NCBI RefSeq assembly: GCF_029581355.1
Contig: NZ_CP120849.1
Location: 2,698,501 to 2,762,500, forward strand
Reading direction: 5' to 3'
Length of the DNA: 64,000 bases
Source of the DNA: Parabacteroides chongii
GTDB lineage: Bacteria; Bacteroidota; Bacteroidia; Bacteroidales; Tannerellaceae
Shown here: piece after piece, positions 33,909 through 45,300 of the stretch
Layout: each line of letters begins with the position of its first letter
How positions within the stretch are numbered: position 1 is the stretch's first letter
Notes under the pieces: generated by a model
What the model was told of the DNA's origin: nothing
Database searches by the model: none
The model's input: only the letters and a program-made list of their open reading frames with translations
Position numbers and translations under genes: made by a program

Positions 33909-36900
33909 ATGAGAAAAAGTACTTTGGTAAAAGGCGGGTCGGCCGCTCTTTTATGTGCTATGGCCTTTTATGGTTTGTCTCCGGTGCTGAATGCGGCAGA
34001 TTCGGACTATACCAATATTAAGGCTAAATGGTATGAAGTAGTGAACACTGAAAGCGCGTGGAATGATGAGACGGACCTTATTGAAGGCTCGATTCATTTG
34101 AAACCGATTGACAAGGTGAATGTTCACGATCATTGGGAAGCTAATTCGACTTCTTACGGCAACTATGAGTCGATGATCGACTTCACAAAAATGAATGCAG
34201 GTTTGATGAACGGCGTTTTCGTAACCTTCTTCAATCTGGATGCAAGTGATACTCCTAACTATCTGAAGCCTTTCACCGGAAAGTATCTGGAGATGGCTTA
34301 TTCGGATATTAAGAATCACGAAGAAATGAATACGGCCGAATATCTGAAATTTACAGATGACAAAGGCAATACCGGATTAGGTATTTATCAGAACCAGACA
34401 GCCAGTTCACGTGTAGACTTCCTGTATAGCACAAAAGGCTTGACAGGTGTTGAAAGCGTTGAAATGGATATTCGTGCTTTTGGTAATACGGACCTGGTAA
34501 ACCGTAAGATCGACTGGACGTATGACGTATATGTTTATGATCTGTCAGGAGAGCTTGTTGGTCAGATGGTTAGCGACCGTGCAATTTTCACAGCTAATAA
34601 CCATGAAATAGCAACAGCCCATACGCATCATATTAAAGCGCATGTTTCTGATGCCGATAATACGAATCCTGGTTCATGGCAGCAGGGCTCTTTGGACAAC
34701 AAGATGATTATTGTTATGTTTAGAGGTGCTAAATCGGTTGCTGATGATGCAGTTGAATCTACAGGTTCAAAGAACACAGAACCGTTGACAGTATTCACAA
34801 ATGCAAGATTGGCGTTCAATCGTCCGAGCGTTGCTTTCGGTGCTGCAAATACAAAGATATTTGAAGCTGGTGCCGGACGTAATACTTCTTGCGCTCCTGA
34901 TACATTGACAACTACTGTTGAATTGTGGAATACATTGTATAAGAACAGCAAGTCTAACAATGAATATACTGCCACTTTCGGTAGTAGTGCGACTCGCGAT
35001 GTTCTGGCCTTTATCGATCAAACTCAGGCTCCGAAAGAAGAGTTGGCATATTATGAACTGAATGTTGAGTATCCGTTTATCGTTGATAAGATGGAAATCT
35101 CTCAGATAGGCGATATGTCGAAAGTTGAGGGTTGGGTATCTTTAGATGAACTGGCTACTGATTCACCTAACAAAATTGTTAGAAAAGGTACACCGGGTGT
35201 AGATAAGAAAGTTACTTATCTGATCCCTCGTGAATTCTTCGTTCAGACAGATGCTACTGACGATCGCGATTGCAAATCAAGTGCTCGTTTCACTTATTAC
35301 TTCGCTCCTCAAGAAGTAAAAGCATTTGAAAAATCTAACTATATTTGGTCTACTATCACAGCTGAAGCTTCAGATACAGCTCGTTATGCACTTCAGGCTA
35401 CTTCTGTTCCTGAATATAACGAATTGAACGATCTGCACTTCGACGAATATCTGGATTTCAAGACTGCAAAAGTTAGCTTCAAGAACCTGCCTTATTTCAA
35501 TTCATTCGACAACGGTCGTTACATGGATGAAATGCATTATGGTGAATTATTGCTGGTTAACCGGACAAAAGCTCCTAGACATTCAACCGATCGTTACGAT
35601 GACGATGTAAATATCAAGGGTTGGAAGATCGTCTTCCTTGATGATGATAATAAGAAAGACTCTACTTATGTACCAGGTCGTTATCTGCCGATGACAGTTC
35701 AGGGACATAGCTATACTGATTATGCTGCATGGTTGGAAGAACATGGTTGTCCGGAATGCTGCATTGAAGATGAACCGGAAGTGGTTGGTACTCATGCAAG
35801 AGTAAAAGTTATCGACTGTTCAGGTAATATTTATCCGAACATCGTTAGCGTTAACGCTATCTTCAAATATCACCGTGGTGATGTAAACATCGGCGACGAC
35901 GAGTCTAAATATGTAAATGAAACATATACTATCAATCCGGCTCTGACTTACGATGCTTCTATCGCAAGATATTTTGAAAATGGAGAAGTATTGGCTAATA
36001 CGACTTATACTTACACCGGTCAGGATCTGATGGATAAGGTAGGTGGTGCAGTTTATTCAGGTCCGATCAAGGTCTTCGGTAACAATACATTCGTATGGTT
36101 CCAGGATACTGACCAGTCTCTGTTAAGCCACGCTATGGGTGTTCTTAGCTCTGAATTCCTGAAATATTTCGAACGTATCGACCGCAAAGATTTCTTCTTC
36201 GCTCCTTACGACGAATGGGATAACTACAAATATGAGTCAAGACCTCACACTGTTAAGATCTTCGCAACAGGTTTGAAACCGGATGTTCCTGGTGGAAAAG
36301 TTGCTTCTATCAAGGTCTTCAAAGAACAGTTCTCTAAAGGCGAAAGCTTCGACGATGCAGTTTATCATACAAATGCGTTCATGTTCACAGGTGAAAGCCT
36401 TGACTTTGCGAAAGTATATGTGAAGAAAGGTACTCAGGAAAAACCGATCGAAGAATATAGCGGTGCTACATTCGGCAAATTTATCGGTATGAGCATAGGT
36501 GATACTTTGATCTACAAGGTAGACCTGGATAACGACTATGCAGTACAGTACGTAGAAGAAAACGGTCTTGATATGACTGTTAAATATGTACCTTACAACG
36601 ACGTGAACCTGCTTCCGATTGAAAAAGAATATTGGGATTATTGCTGCTTCGAAGGCACTCCTAACGTATTCAATCACGTAGCTCAGTTCGGTGTAACTGC
36701 TTCTAACAAGAAAGGTTGGAACGAATTTTATACATTCGGTACTACCGACAGAGGTTTGACAACAACAATGAATGCGGATAAGATCATCGGTTCATATACA
36801 AGCTTTTATTCATTCCTGACTCAGCAGTTCGGTTCTTGCAATGACTGCGGTAGTGGCGGTTATCCGAATGCAAACTATAGTAGTAGCATAGGTAGCTCTG

Positions 36901-39044
36901 AAGGCAACTGGGTTCCTGCTCCGAACCTGATCTATAACGAAATCTTCCGTAAGGATTACAAGACTCGTTATGTAAATACTTGCTATCCGGTACGCGACGG
37001 TCAGTTCATCATTTCCGGTTTGAACATTACTGAGCCGGTTGATATGGATGTATTCTCTAACAAGAAAGGTGCTTTCGATTATGAAGTAACAGTTCTTGCC
37101 GACCTCAATGGCGAACCTTATGGTAAAGTGGATACAGTAGGTACGACAGTTCAGATCTCTCCGAACAAATACGGTGAAGTATTGGCTCTTGTTTCTGCTA
37201 AGTTCGATCCGAAAGATCGCGATGGCATTGCAATGACTATCGATACAATTACAAGTGGTGCTGAAAAAGGTATGTGGGCTCGCTACTATGCGAAAGACTC
37301 TATCCGTCTGGCTCCGCAACAGCATGCTTCTGACGTTGAAAGATGGAACCGCGTGTACTTCTTCGACCTGGATGATTACAAACATAATTTGACATTTGAA
37401 GATGAAAAGTGGAAACACTTCGGTATCTGGGCTCCTTACGGTGTTAATATTACCGATACGCTGACAGCTACTATCAAGGGTGACGTGAAAGTTCCTGAAG
37501 TATGGTATAGCTCTGATGCTGCTGGTAAGAACAGAATCGATGCATTCCAGTTCGGTGTTGTAAATGGTGGTGCTTCTAAAGACTCGGTATTCTATATCCA
37601 GGGTCGTGACCTGCCTCATTACGGTACTACTGTGAACGATACGGATCCTAAGGTTGAACAGGAAATCAACTTGTTGAGCGCTTCTGACTTGTTCACATTC
37701 GGAACAAATAAATCAAAAGAAGTGAAACTGTTCATCCGTGAAAAATCAATGGAACTGGCTGGTACAGTTGAGGAAGCTCCTTATATCTATACAGGTGCTG
37801 CCGGCGAACTGGTTAAGAATGTTCTTCGTGGTGACGTAGCTGCCAAGATCGATATTCGTGCAACTCCGAATGTAGAAGATCTGTGTGACGTAGAGAATAA
37901 ACTTTCTCTGGCTGCAGTATGTGACGTTCAGCAGGATCTGCCGCTGGCATTCACTGCCGGTCTTGAAATGCCGTATATCAAAGATATGGAACCGGGTGAC
38001 GTTGGTGGTAGCGATGCTCGCATCAAATGGACAGCAACTCCGGGTGCTCAGTACTATCAGGTAGCTGTAGGTCGCTTCACTCCGAAGTATACTTCTGAAG
38101 ATGTATTCATGTCTGAAGTACGTGCTGACGATGCAAGCAAGACTATCTGGGTTGAATTGTTCAACGCAACAGGCGATGTGATCCACCGTGATAATAAAGT
38201 TAACTACTGGTTGGAAGTAACTAAAGAATATACGGATGCTGCAGGTGCACCTAAGAAGGAGGTAACTAAGGTAAGTGTAGACAACTTCGAACTGCAAGGT
38301 AATACGCAACCGATCGACAGAAACTGGGGTTATGCTCCGATTGCCCATCAGATGGACAACATGGATCTGACTACAGACATCACGAAACCTGTTAAATATA
38401 CAATCCGCCTGATGGAAGGATTCCAGACAGACGCTCATCAGATCGACATTTATCTGTTCGATACTCCTGCAACATGGATGGTAAGAAAACCGGTACAGGG
38501 TATGCCTATTAATGGTGGTGACTTCAATACAGGTGACTGGAGAACTGAAGTAGGTTCATTGCCTACGGCTTATTACGAATGGCAGGATGATATCAACTTC
38601 GACGGTGAAGAATCGTTCAAGGTTGCTGCAACTGCAACATCGATAGCTGTTCATAACCTGATCCCGCAGACTGCTTACACTGCACGTGTTCGTGCATTCA
38701 ACGAGTGTGTCGGTGGTGAAGAAATGATTCCGTCAGAAGACTTCTATGACTTCGCAACATCTAAGACTGCTACCTCTACTGGTGACATCTACTTCGATGA
38801 AGCTGACGAACATAAGCCGGTTTCTAACGAATCTATCAATACAACTGACGTAACAGTTCTGGGTGGCCAGGGTAAGGTAACGATCCTGAATGCTGCTAAC
38901 AAGAAAGTTGTCATCAGTAATGTATTAGGTCAGACCGTTGCCAACACAACGATCACTTCTGACAATGTTACATTCAACGCTCCTGCAGGAATCGTGGTTG
39001 TAGCTTTGGAAGACGGAACAATTGTTAAGGCAGTCGTTAAGTAA
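33909..39044 (+). CDS. Giant secreted protein with fibronectin-like region and DUF6383-like tail
   Basis: A 1711-residue protein with a signal peptide (about residues 1-30, ending VLNAADS). The long body shows beta-rich sequence with scattered Cys pairs (CNDCGSGG, CPECC, CCFEG) and no enzyme motif. Near residues 1360-1620 it looks like fibronectin type III sequence (ARIKWTATPGAQYYQVAVGRF, then TAYTARVRAFNECVGG). The last ~60 residues repeat the DUF6383-like tail of the gene at position 1: KVVISNVLGQTVANTTIT, APAGIVVVAL and KAVVK. It is probably exposed on the cell surface. It is followed by the second copy of the conserved 3' element and then by two further giant proteins. Confidence 0.85.
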   Translation: MRKSTLVKGGSAALLCAMAFYGLSPVLNAADSDYTNIKAKWYEVVNTESAWNDETDLIEGSIHLKPIDKVNVHDHWEANSTSYGNYESMIDFTKMNAGLMNGVFVTFFNLDASDTPNYLKPFTGKYLEMAYSDIKNHEEMNTAEYLKFTDDKGNTGLGIYQNQTASSRVDFLYSTKGLTGVESVEMDIRAFGNTDLVNRKIDWTYDVYVYDLSGELVGQMVSDRAIFTANNHEIATAHTHHIKAHVSDADNTNPGSWQQGSLDNKMIIVMFRGAKSVADDAVESTGSKNTEPLTVFTNARLAFNRPSVAFGAANTKIFEAGAGRNTSCAPDTLTTTVELWNTLYKNSKSNNEYTATFGSSATRDVLAFIDQTQAPKEELAYYELNVEYPFIVDKMEISQIGDMSKVEGWVSLDELATDSPNKIVRKGTPGVDKKVTYLIPREFFVQTDATDDRDCKSSARFTYYFAPQEVKAFEKSNYIWSTITAEASDTARYALQATSVPEYNELNDLHFDEYLDFKTAKVSFKNLPYFNSFDNGRYMDEMHYGELLLVNRTKAPRHSTDRYDDDVNIKGWKIVFLDDDNKKDSTYVPGRYLPMTVQGHSYTDYAAWLEEHGCPECCIEDEPEVVGTHARVKVIDCSGNIYPNIVSVNAIFKYHRGDVNIGDDESKYVNETYTINPALTYDASIARYFENGEVLANTTYTYTGQDLMDKVGGAVYSGPIKVFGNNTFVWFQDTDQSLLSHAMGVLSSEFLKYFERIDRKDFFFAPYDEWDNYKYESRPHTVKIFATGLKPDVPGGKVASIKVFKEQFSKGESFDDAVYHTNAFMFTGESLDFAKVYVKKGTQEKPIEEYSGATFGKFIGMSIGDTLIYKVDLDNDYAVQYVEENGLDMTVKYVPYNDVNLLPIEKEYWDYCCFEGTPNVFNHVAQFGVTASNKKGWNEFYTFGTTDRGLTTTMNADKIIGSYTSFYSFLTQQFGSCNDCGSGGYPNANYSSSIGSSEGNWVPAPNLIYNEIFRKDYKTRYVNTCYPVRDGQFIISGLNITEPVDMDVFSNKKGAFDYEVTVLADLNGEPYGKVDTVGTTVQISPNKYGEVLALVSAKFDPKDRDGIAMTIDTITSGAEKGMWARYYAKDSIRLAPQQHASDVERWNRVYFFDLDDYKHNLTFEDEKWKHFGIWAPYGVNITDTLTATIKGDVKVPEVWYSSDAAGKNRIDAFQFGVVNGGASKDSVFYIQGRDLPHYGTTVNDTDPKVEQEINLLSASDLFTFGTNKSKEVKLFIREKSMELAGTVEEAPYIYTGAAGELVKNVLRGDVAAKIDIRATPNVEDLCDVENKLSLAAVCDVQQDLPLAFTAGLEMPYIKDMEPGDVGGSDARIKWTATPGAQYYQVAVGRFTPKYTSEDVFMSEVRADDASKTIWVELFNATGDVIHRDNKVNYWLEVTKEYTDAAGAPKKEVTKVSVDNFELQGNTQPIDRNWGYAPIAHQMDNMDLTTDITKPVKYTIRLMEGFQTDAHQIDIYLFDTPATWMVRKPVQGMPINGGDFNTGDWRTEVGSLPTAYYEWQDDINFDGEESFKVAATATSIAVHNLIPQTAYTARVRAFNECVGGEEMIPSEDFYDFATSKTATSTGDIYFDEADEHKPVSNESINTTDVTVLGGQGKVTILNAANKKVVISNVLGQTVANTTITSDNVTFNAPAGIVVVALEDGTIVKAVVK

Positions 39045-39072
39045 GACATGAATAACTATTGATATAAAGAAG

Positions 39073-39236
39073 TTTATAATCAATAATTTCTAATAGCCGC
39101 GTGGCGGATGTAGAGACGTTGCTTGCAGCGTCTCTACCTGACACCAATTAACCTGCGAAGGCGAAAAGGCGGGTATTAATACTAAAGTAATGAAATATAA
39201 ATTCTTCCGCCTTAGCTCTGTGAAGAATGAAAGCGG
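39073..39236 (+). other. Conserved structured 3' element, copy B
   Basis: Colinear with 3631-3788: the 13-mer at 39073-39085, GCGTGG at 39099, the 25-nt identity at 39173-39197, then TTCTTC (39202) pairing with GAAGA (39222). The variable middle part is here replaced by the hairpin at 39110-39137. Confidence 0.7.
39110..39137. repeat. REP-like palindrome GTAGAGACG...CGTCTCTAC
   Basis: A 12-bp stem (one G-T pair) with a CTTG loop. The GTAGAGACGTTGC core resembles dispersed palindromes I know from Bacteroidetes and cyanobacterial genomes. It sits inside the conserved 3' element, where copy A has a different hairpin. Confidence 0.65.
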
Positions 39237-39238
39237 AT

Positions 39239-39273
39239 ACAAACCCTGGCGGAGTCTATTTGTCAGGGTTTGT
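39239..39273 (+). terminator. Terminator after DUF6383 gene copy B
   Basis: ACAAACCCTG (39239-39248) pairs perfectly with CAGGGTTTGT (39264-39273); a moderately T-rich tail follows. Confidence 0.65.
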
Positions 39274-39350
39274 ATTATGTTTTATGCAGACTTGGTTATA
39301 AGCACTTACTGTCTATTGATTGAAGTATAAACAAATTAAAATAATTGCGT

Positions 39351-42300
39351 ATGAACAAAGTATACTTAATCGATGTGAGTAGGCGACTACTTATATTCGT
39401 ACTATTATTGGGAGGGTATATCACACAAGCAGTTGCAGCAGACATTTATGTCCCCGTAAAAGATGTCCTGTCGTTTTATCAAGGAACGGAATATGCTAAT
39501 AAAGTGCAGCTGGAATCCCATATCCAAAGTTTATTGCAGGATGCTGTTAGTGGAACAGCGATCATTTCGGAGGTTGTAGTTCAGAGAAATAATGGAACTC
39601 TCCCTCCTGCTGAATTAGGTGTTAACTCCTTTAGTTATACCTTTAATATATCTGGAAGTTCCGGTGACTTTGCTTTTAGGCGAACAGTCGGTGATGACCT
39701 GATTTCTCCAACTTCGATTCAATTAACTGGTAATACTGTGAATATTGCCGTGTCTAATGCTATCGAGATCAAGGCCCGCCAGGCTGTCGGTAATCTGAAT
39801 TTCCCAGCAAACTGGGGTAATTATGTGTATGGAACGCCTATCAGTGACCTGAATACCAAAATACAGGTATTAGGTATGTCCGGGGTATCGATTACTGATG
39901 CTTCGGTTTTCCTGGTTAAAGATGGTTTAGAGATACAATATACAGGCAATAATAGTCTGGAAGCGGGAGAATATGACGTAGTGGTTACGTTCCCGCCGAC
40001 TGAACAGTTTGCCTATGCTCCCTCTCTGAGTAACTGTACCCAACAAGCTATCGGTTCTTACATTTCTACAGCAAAGCTGAAAGTAAAAGAGAAACCGATC
40101 AATAATACCATATTCCCTGTATTTGCAGAAGGAGTAGGCGGCCTGGGCAAGATGGCTGCAAACACGAATCTGATCAGAGCGAAGAATCAGATCAATAACA
40201 ACATTAATCCTTCCGACTTTATCTCAGAGATAAAGGTCTATTCCGATGCCAATTTCAGCAATGAAGTAACAGCGGGCAAACTGGTCCCGGGAGCTGTATA
40301 TAGCTATCGCGTCGTGCTTCTGCCGAATTATGGTAAAGGAAATAATGTGTCGGCCAGTGTTGGAGGTGCTACGATCAACTTCAATACAACAAAGCATAGT
40401 TATGATATCGTAAATGCGATTTCGGTTGAAAAGAATACGTTGACAGTAAAACTGCCGGACTTCATTTCCAGTCCGATCCGTATTGGCGGCTATAACGATA
40501 ATGCTGCAATGGCAACGATGCTGAAACAACTGATCCAGGATATCAATCCGGATATGGTCGACCAGAACCTTGTTCCGAAGGTGGATATCACCGACGGTAC
40601 GGTTTCTTCTTCTATGCCGGACAATAGCCTGTTGGGTTATAAGGTAACCGTACAAGGAGATCTGACAAAGACCGGTTTGACTTTTGTAACGAATGGTAAT
40701 GTAGCTTCTACAAACCTGACTGTCAACGGTAATGTTTGTTCGTTCAAAAATTCACTGTTGTTCGTAACTACATTGCCTACAACCCATTCTTTGGCTTATC
40801 CGGGCAACTATCAGATCGACTACGAAAAAGATATGCTTCCGAATGCGGTCATCCGCCGTATCAAGAGCGACTTACTGGTTCGTAATGCAGGTGTATTAGG
40901 AAATGAAACATTCATTGTTCGCCTGATCAATAATGACCTGAGCAATAAGAATGCAATCGCAGAAACAGACGATTCGTTCGGCTATAAGATCATTATCACC
41001 AAGAGTGCAACTTTGCAGGAAATAGAAACACCGGCCAACCAACGGATCAACGTGGTTGATAAAGGTACGACTATTGAAATCACTTACTCAAAGAGTATCG
41101 CTATCGTTCCTCGTCCGGCTATCGACTTCACATTCGGCGAATATACCGTTCAATATGTGAAAGGCATGACGCGTACACAAGTAGCAGATAAAGTACGGGA
41201 CTTCATCTATCTGGCAAATCCGTTTATTGCAGAGTATATAACGAATGTACAGATCACCAATAACCGGATCACGGAAAATATGGGTACGGCTACCTACCGG
41301 GTAACGTTAAGTGCTGACCTGGATGTTCTCTTCTCGGAAGTAACCGTGAACGGACAGCCGCATAGCTCGACTACATTTGAAGGTACTGTAAACATCACTC
41401 CGCGTCCGATCGCAAAAGTGAAACTGTATAAGTATGAGTTCAAGAAAGAAGGCGCATCCGACGATATGATCGCAAAAGCGATCCTGGCTGACCTGCTTTT
41501 GAAGAATCCGGATATGAAGGGGGCTTATATCTCCAGCGTAACATTAGTACCTGCCATCGGCAGAGATCTTTATTCGTATACTGTCGTATTCAATCCGAAT
41601 GACAATATCCGGAAGATCGAAGTATCTAATGAAGACGGAGGTCTTATTATTCCGATAGAATGGGGAGGTTATACAACGGCAACTTATCTTCGCTCGGTAC
41701 GATTAACCGACAACGGTCAGTCGTTGGCGGAATACCCGCTTCCGATCAATGTACAACTGCCTCTGTGGGAACGTCCGTTCGGACAGACTGCCGACGAGTA
41801 TGCACAAGACTTGTTGAATGACTTCAGGCTGACTCCGGGTGCAGACCGCGTAACAGTTCCTGACCTGAATAACTGGGGTGTGAAAACATATCTGATCAAC
41901 AACGAAACTTCTACAGGAGACGTTCCGGTACGTATTGCCGGCGAAAGTTATCCGCAGGTATCCGACCTGTATGGTTACGAAGTGGTTGCTGGCGCTAATA
42001 CCCAGTTCTCCGAATACTATACATTAAATTATACGGCACCGTCCAGTATCCACCTGACAGTGAACGGTAACGATGTGATTGCCAAATTGGCTCTCCGTAT
42101 AGTAAAAGCAAAACGTACGCTTACTTTACCGGAAGTGAATGTCACTTATAATGACATCAATACGAAAGTCGCTTTACTTGACTCCGTAAAGAAAGCAGTG
42201 CTGGAAGATCCGGCTAATGAAGAATTTTTCGAACTGGTAGCTAAGACAGGTGTTAAACCTCTGAAGAGCTTTACAGTTACTATCAATAATATAGAAGAAG

Positions 42301-45300
42301 AAGGAACAACCGTTGCCGGGACCTATACTTATTCGGTAGCATTCGTTCAAAAGGTAACGGATAATATCGAAATAAGAGAAGCAGGTCCGAAGACATTGGT
42401 TGTCGGTCAGGCTCCGGTTGTCTTTACATTCCCGACAGATATTACATATCGTTATGGAAAACGTAAAGTGGCTATCGAAGCTGACATCCTCAGTCAGTTC
42501 CTGGCAGCTAACGAAGGTCTGTTAAGTGCATATACCTGCTTCGAAAATCCGGCAGACCTGTTCAAGGTTATGTTGACTAGTGCTGATTGTTCAGCAGAAG
42601 AAACAGAAACGTTGCCGAAGAACGGTGATTACGGTTACAGGGTAGATGTACTTGATGCGAACCTGTTGTCGAACTTCCTGCTTGACAACCAATTCGGCAG
42701 TAACTTCCATAATGTACAGAACTCTGTTCAGATCGGTCAGCGTAAACTGACTATCACACTGCCTACTTATCTGGCCGCTACAGCCGAAGAAGAAACAGCC
42801 GCGAAAGCTGCATTTACATTCGGTAAAGCGACAAAGGCAGAGATCGAGCAAATGATCTACGATGATATCGTTGCTTTGAATGGTGCGAAGATCAAGAGTG
42901 ATTATACGTTGGCAGTCAGCCTGGTTACTACCAAGGCGCAATTGGATAAAAATAATCCTGTAATCGGTGACTACAACTATACCGTTGAACTGACCTCAGC
43001 CGATTATATTTTCGTTTATCAGATCGAAGGTGCTGAAGTGACTGACGGACCGGGTACGAATGTCGTTACTGCTGTCAACGCAGTGAAGGTGGTTGCTCCG
43101 GGTGTCGTTGTGACATTCAACGAAGAAAAGCTCGAAGGTGTCTGGACGATCGTTGCCGGTAAACCGGTATATGAGCTGACCAACCTGACACTGGCAAGTG
43201 ACGATTATGGATTTACCTTGATTTCTATAAAGGAAGATCCGGAGAATCCGACACCGGCCATGACAGCTGCACGCTGGAACCAGTTGTTCAAGAACAATAA
43301 GTTACATTGGGCATTGTACCGTAACAATAAACTTCAGTTCCACGGTAATACATTGAACAGTGTCCTGGTCGACTCTGTAAAGAACAATGTTACCCAGGGT
43401 AATTATAAACTTCGTATCGTAGACGCTTCGACATTGAAAGCAGCTATCGGTAACTTCGAAATCCAGTTGGATGCCGACTTGGCTAACCTGAAGGTGACTC
43501 CGGCAACAGTAGAAGTGAAAGCGGCTAAAGATGCTTATACAAAAGTGTACGGCACGGTCGTTACTAAAGATACCGATCTGAATGCGAAACTTGTATTTGC
43601 CACAGAACCGAAGCTGACCGCAGCTAAACTGCTGGCAGAAAAGAATGTGATCGACCTGTTTGAAACGGTAGATCCGCTCGATACTGACGTTTATGAAGCT
43701 ACCGCTCCGGTAGGCGACTACCAGATCCGTGCAATCGAAGCAAGGGTGAAAGAACTGTTTACTCCGGTTATCGGCGTTAAGTTCGTGGCAAGCGAAACGG
43801 AGGCTAAAGTATCTGTTACCCCGGCTCCGCTGACGGCAACCGACTTAACGGTTAAAGTATCCGTTACACGCGAATATGGCGAAGAGGCAGCAGATGCTGA
43901 TGTATATGCAGAAGTTTCGGGTAACTTATCCGAAGCCTTCCAGGCAGAGATCACCCAATTGCTGAATGCAGATAAAGTAAACCGTACAAGCTGGCTCGAC
44001 CTGTCGGGCGTTAACAAGAAGACAGACGTCGGCACATACGAGTTGCGCTTTACATCTTCGGCCGCTACCCGGATCGCAGCCCTGCTTCCGAACTTCGATA
44101 TCTCCGCTGCTACGCTTATCAACGCAGGCCTGACGGTAACGCCGGCTCCGCTGACCGTACGTGCGAAGAGCTACAACCGTCCTTACGGTGGTGGTAATCC
44201 GGATCTCGAAATCGAATACATCGGTTTGAAGAATAATGAATATGAAAACCTGGCGGATGTATTCTCTGTGATGCCGAAGATCGCGACAGATGCGAGATCC
44301 GACTCACGTGGTACATACGATATCTACTTCACGGTAAAAGGGGAAGCACGTAATTATACGGTAACTCACGAAAACGGAACCTTGTCGATCGATAAGATCC
44401 GCCGTACAATCATCTGGCCGGAAGATCAGCGCAACCTGGTAATCCCGGTAGGTGAAACAGTTGAGTTATCAGCTTACCTGAAATCGGAAGCCGACGGTAA
44501 ACCGTCTATCTACGATATCCGTTACGAACTGTCGGGCAACGATCGCGAACGTGTGATCCTGTCTGAAACAGCAAGAGGCGTTTATGCTATAACCGGTAAT
44601 GTACGTACGGAAGGTGACAACTATGTGACCATCACAGTATTTGCCGATGGCGATGATACCTACGAAGATGCCACTCCTGTAACCGGAACGATCAAAGTAA
44701 TCGCTCCGGAAGGTGATGCAGCCAAAGTAAATGTAATCATCTCTAATGTGACCAGCATTTACGACAGCAACCCGAGAGCAGTAAGCGTAAAGGTAACCGA
44801 CGTGGAAACAGGTGAGGCAGTGAAAGACTTCAGCATCTATTACGAAGGCGACCAGTTAGGTTCTGTTCCGACCCTGTATCCGTCTACCCAGGACGCTCCG
44901 ACAGACGCCGGTGTATATACTGTAACGGTGAAGGCAACGCTCGGTTCCGTCACTTATTCTTACACCGCTAAGAACAAGATGGTGATCGCTCCGAAGCCGG
45001 TTGTGGTAACAGCCCGCAGCTTCAATATCCGGTACGGTAGCGAACAACCCGCTTACGCAAATGCATACGATTATAACAAGAGTGACTTCCTGAACGGCGA
45101 AGACTTCCTGGTTGGCCAGGCTCCGGTTGTTCGTCTGATAGGATACAACGGTAAAGCCGGCTCATATAAGCTGACTCCGTATTCTGCTCAGGACTTCGGT
45201 CGTAACTATGTGATTACTTATGTGTCCGGACTGTTGAATGTCAGTAAGGCTGCCGTGACTATCCAGGCTGATGACAAAGAAACTGTTTATGGTAAGGATC

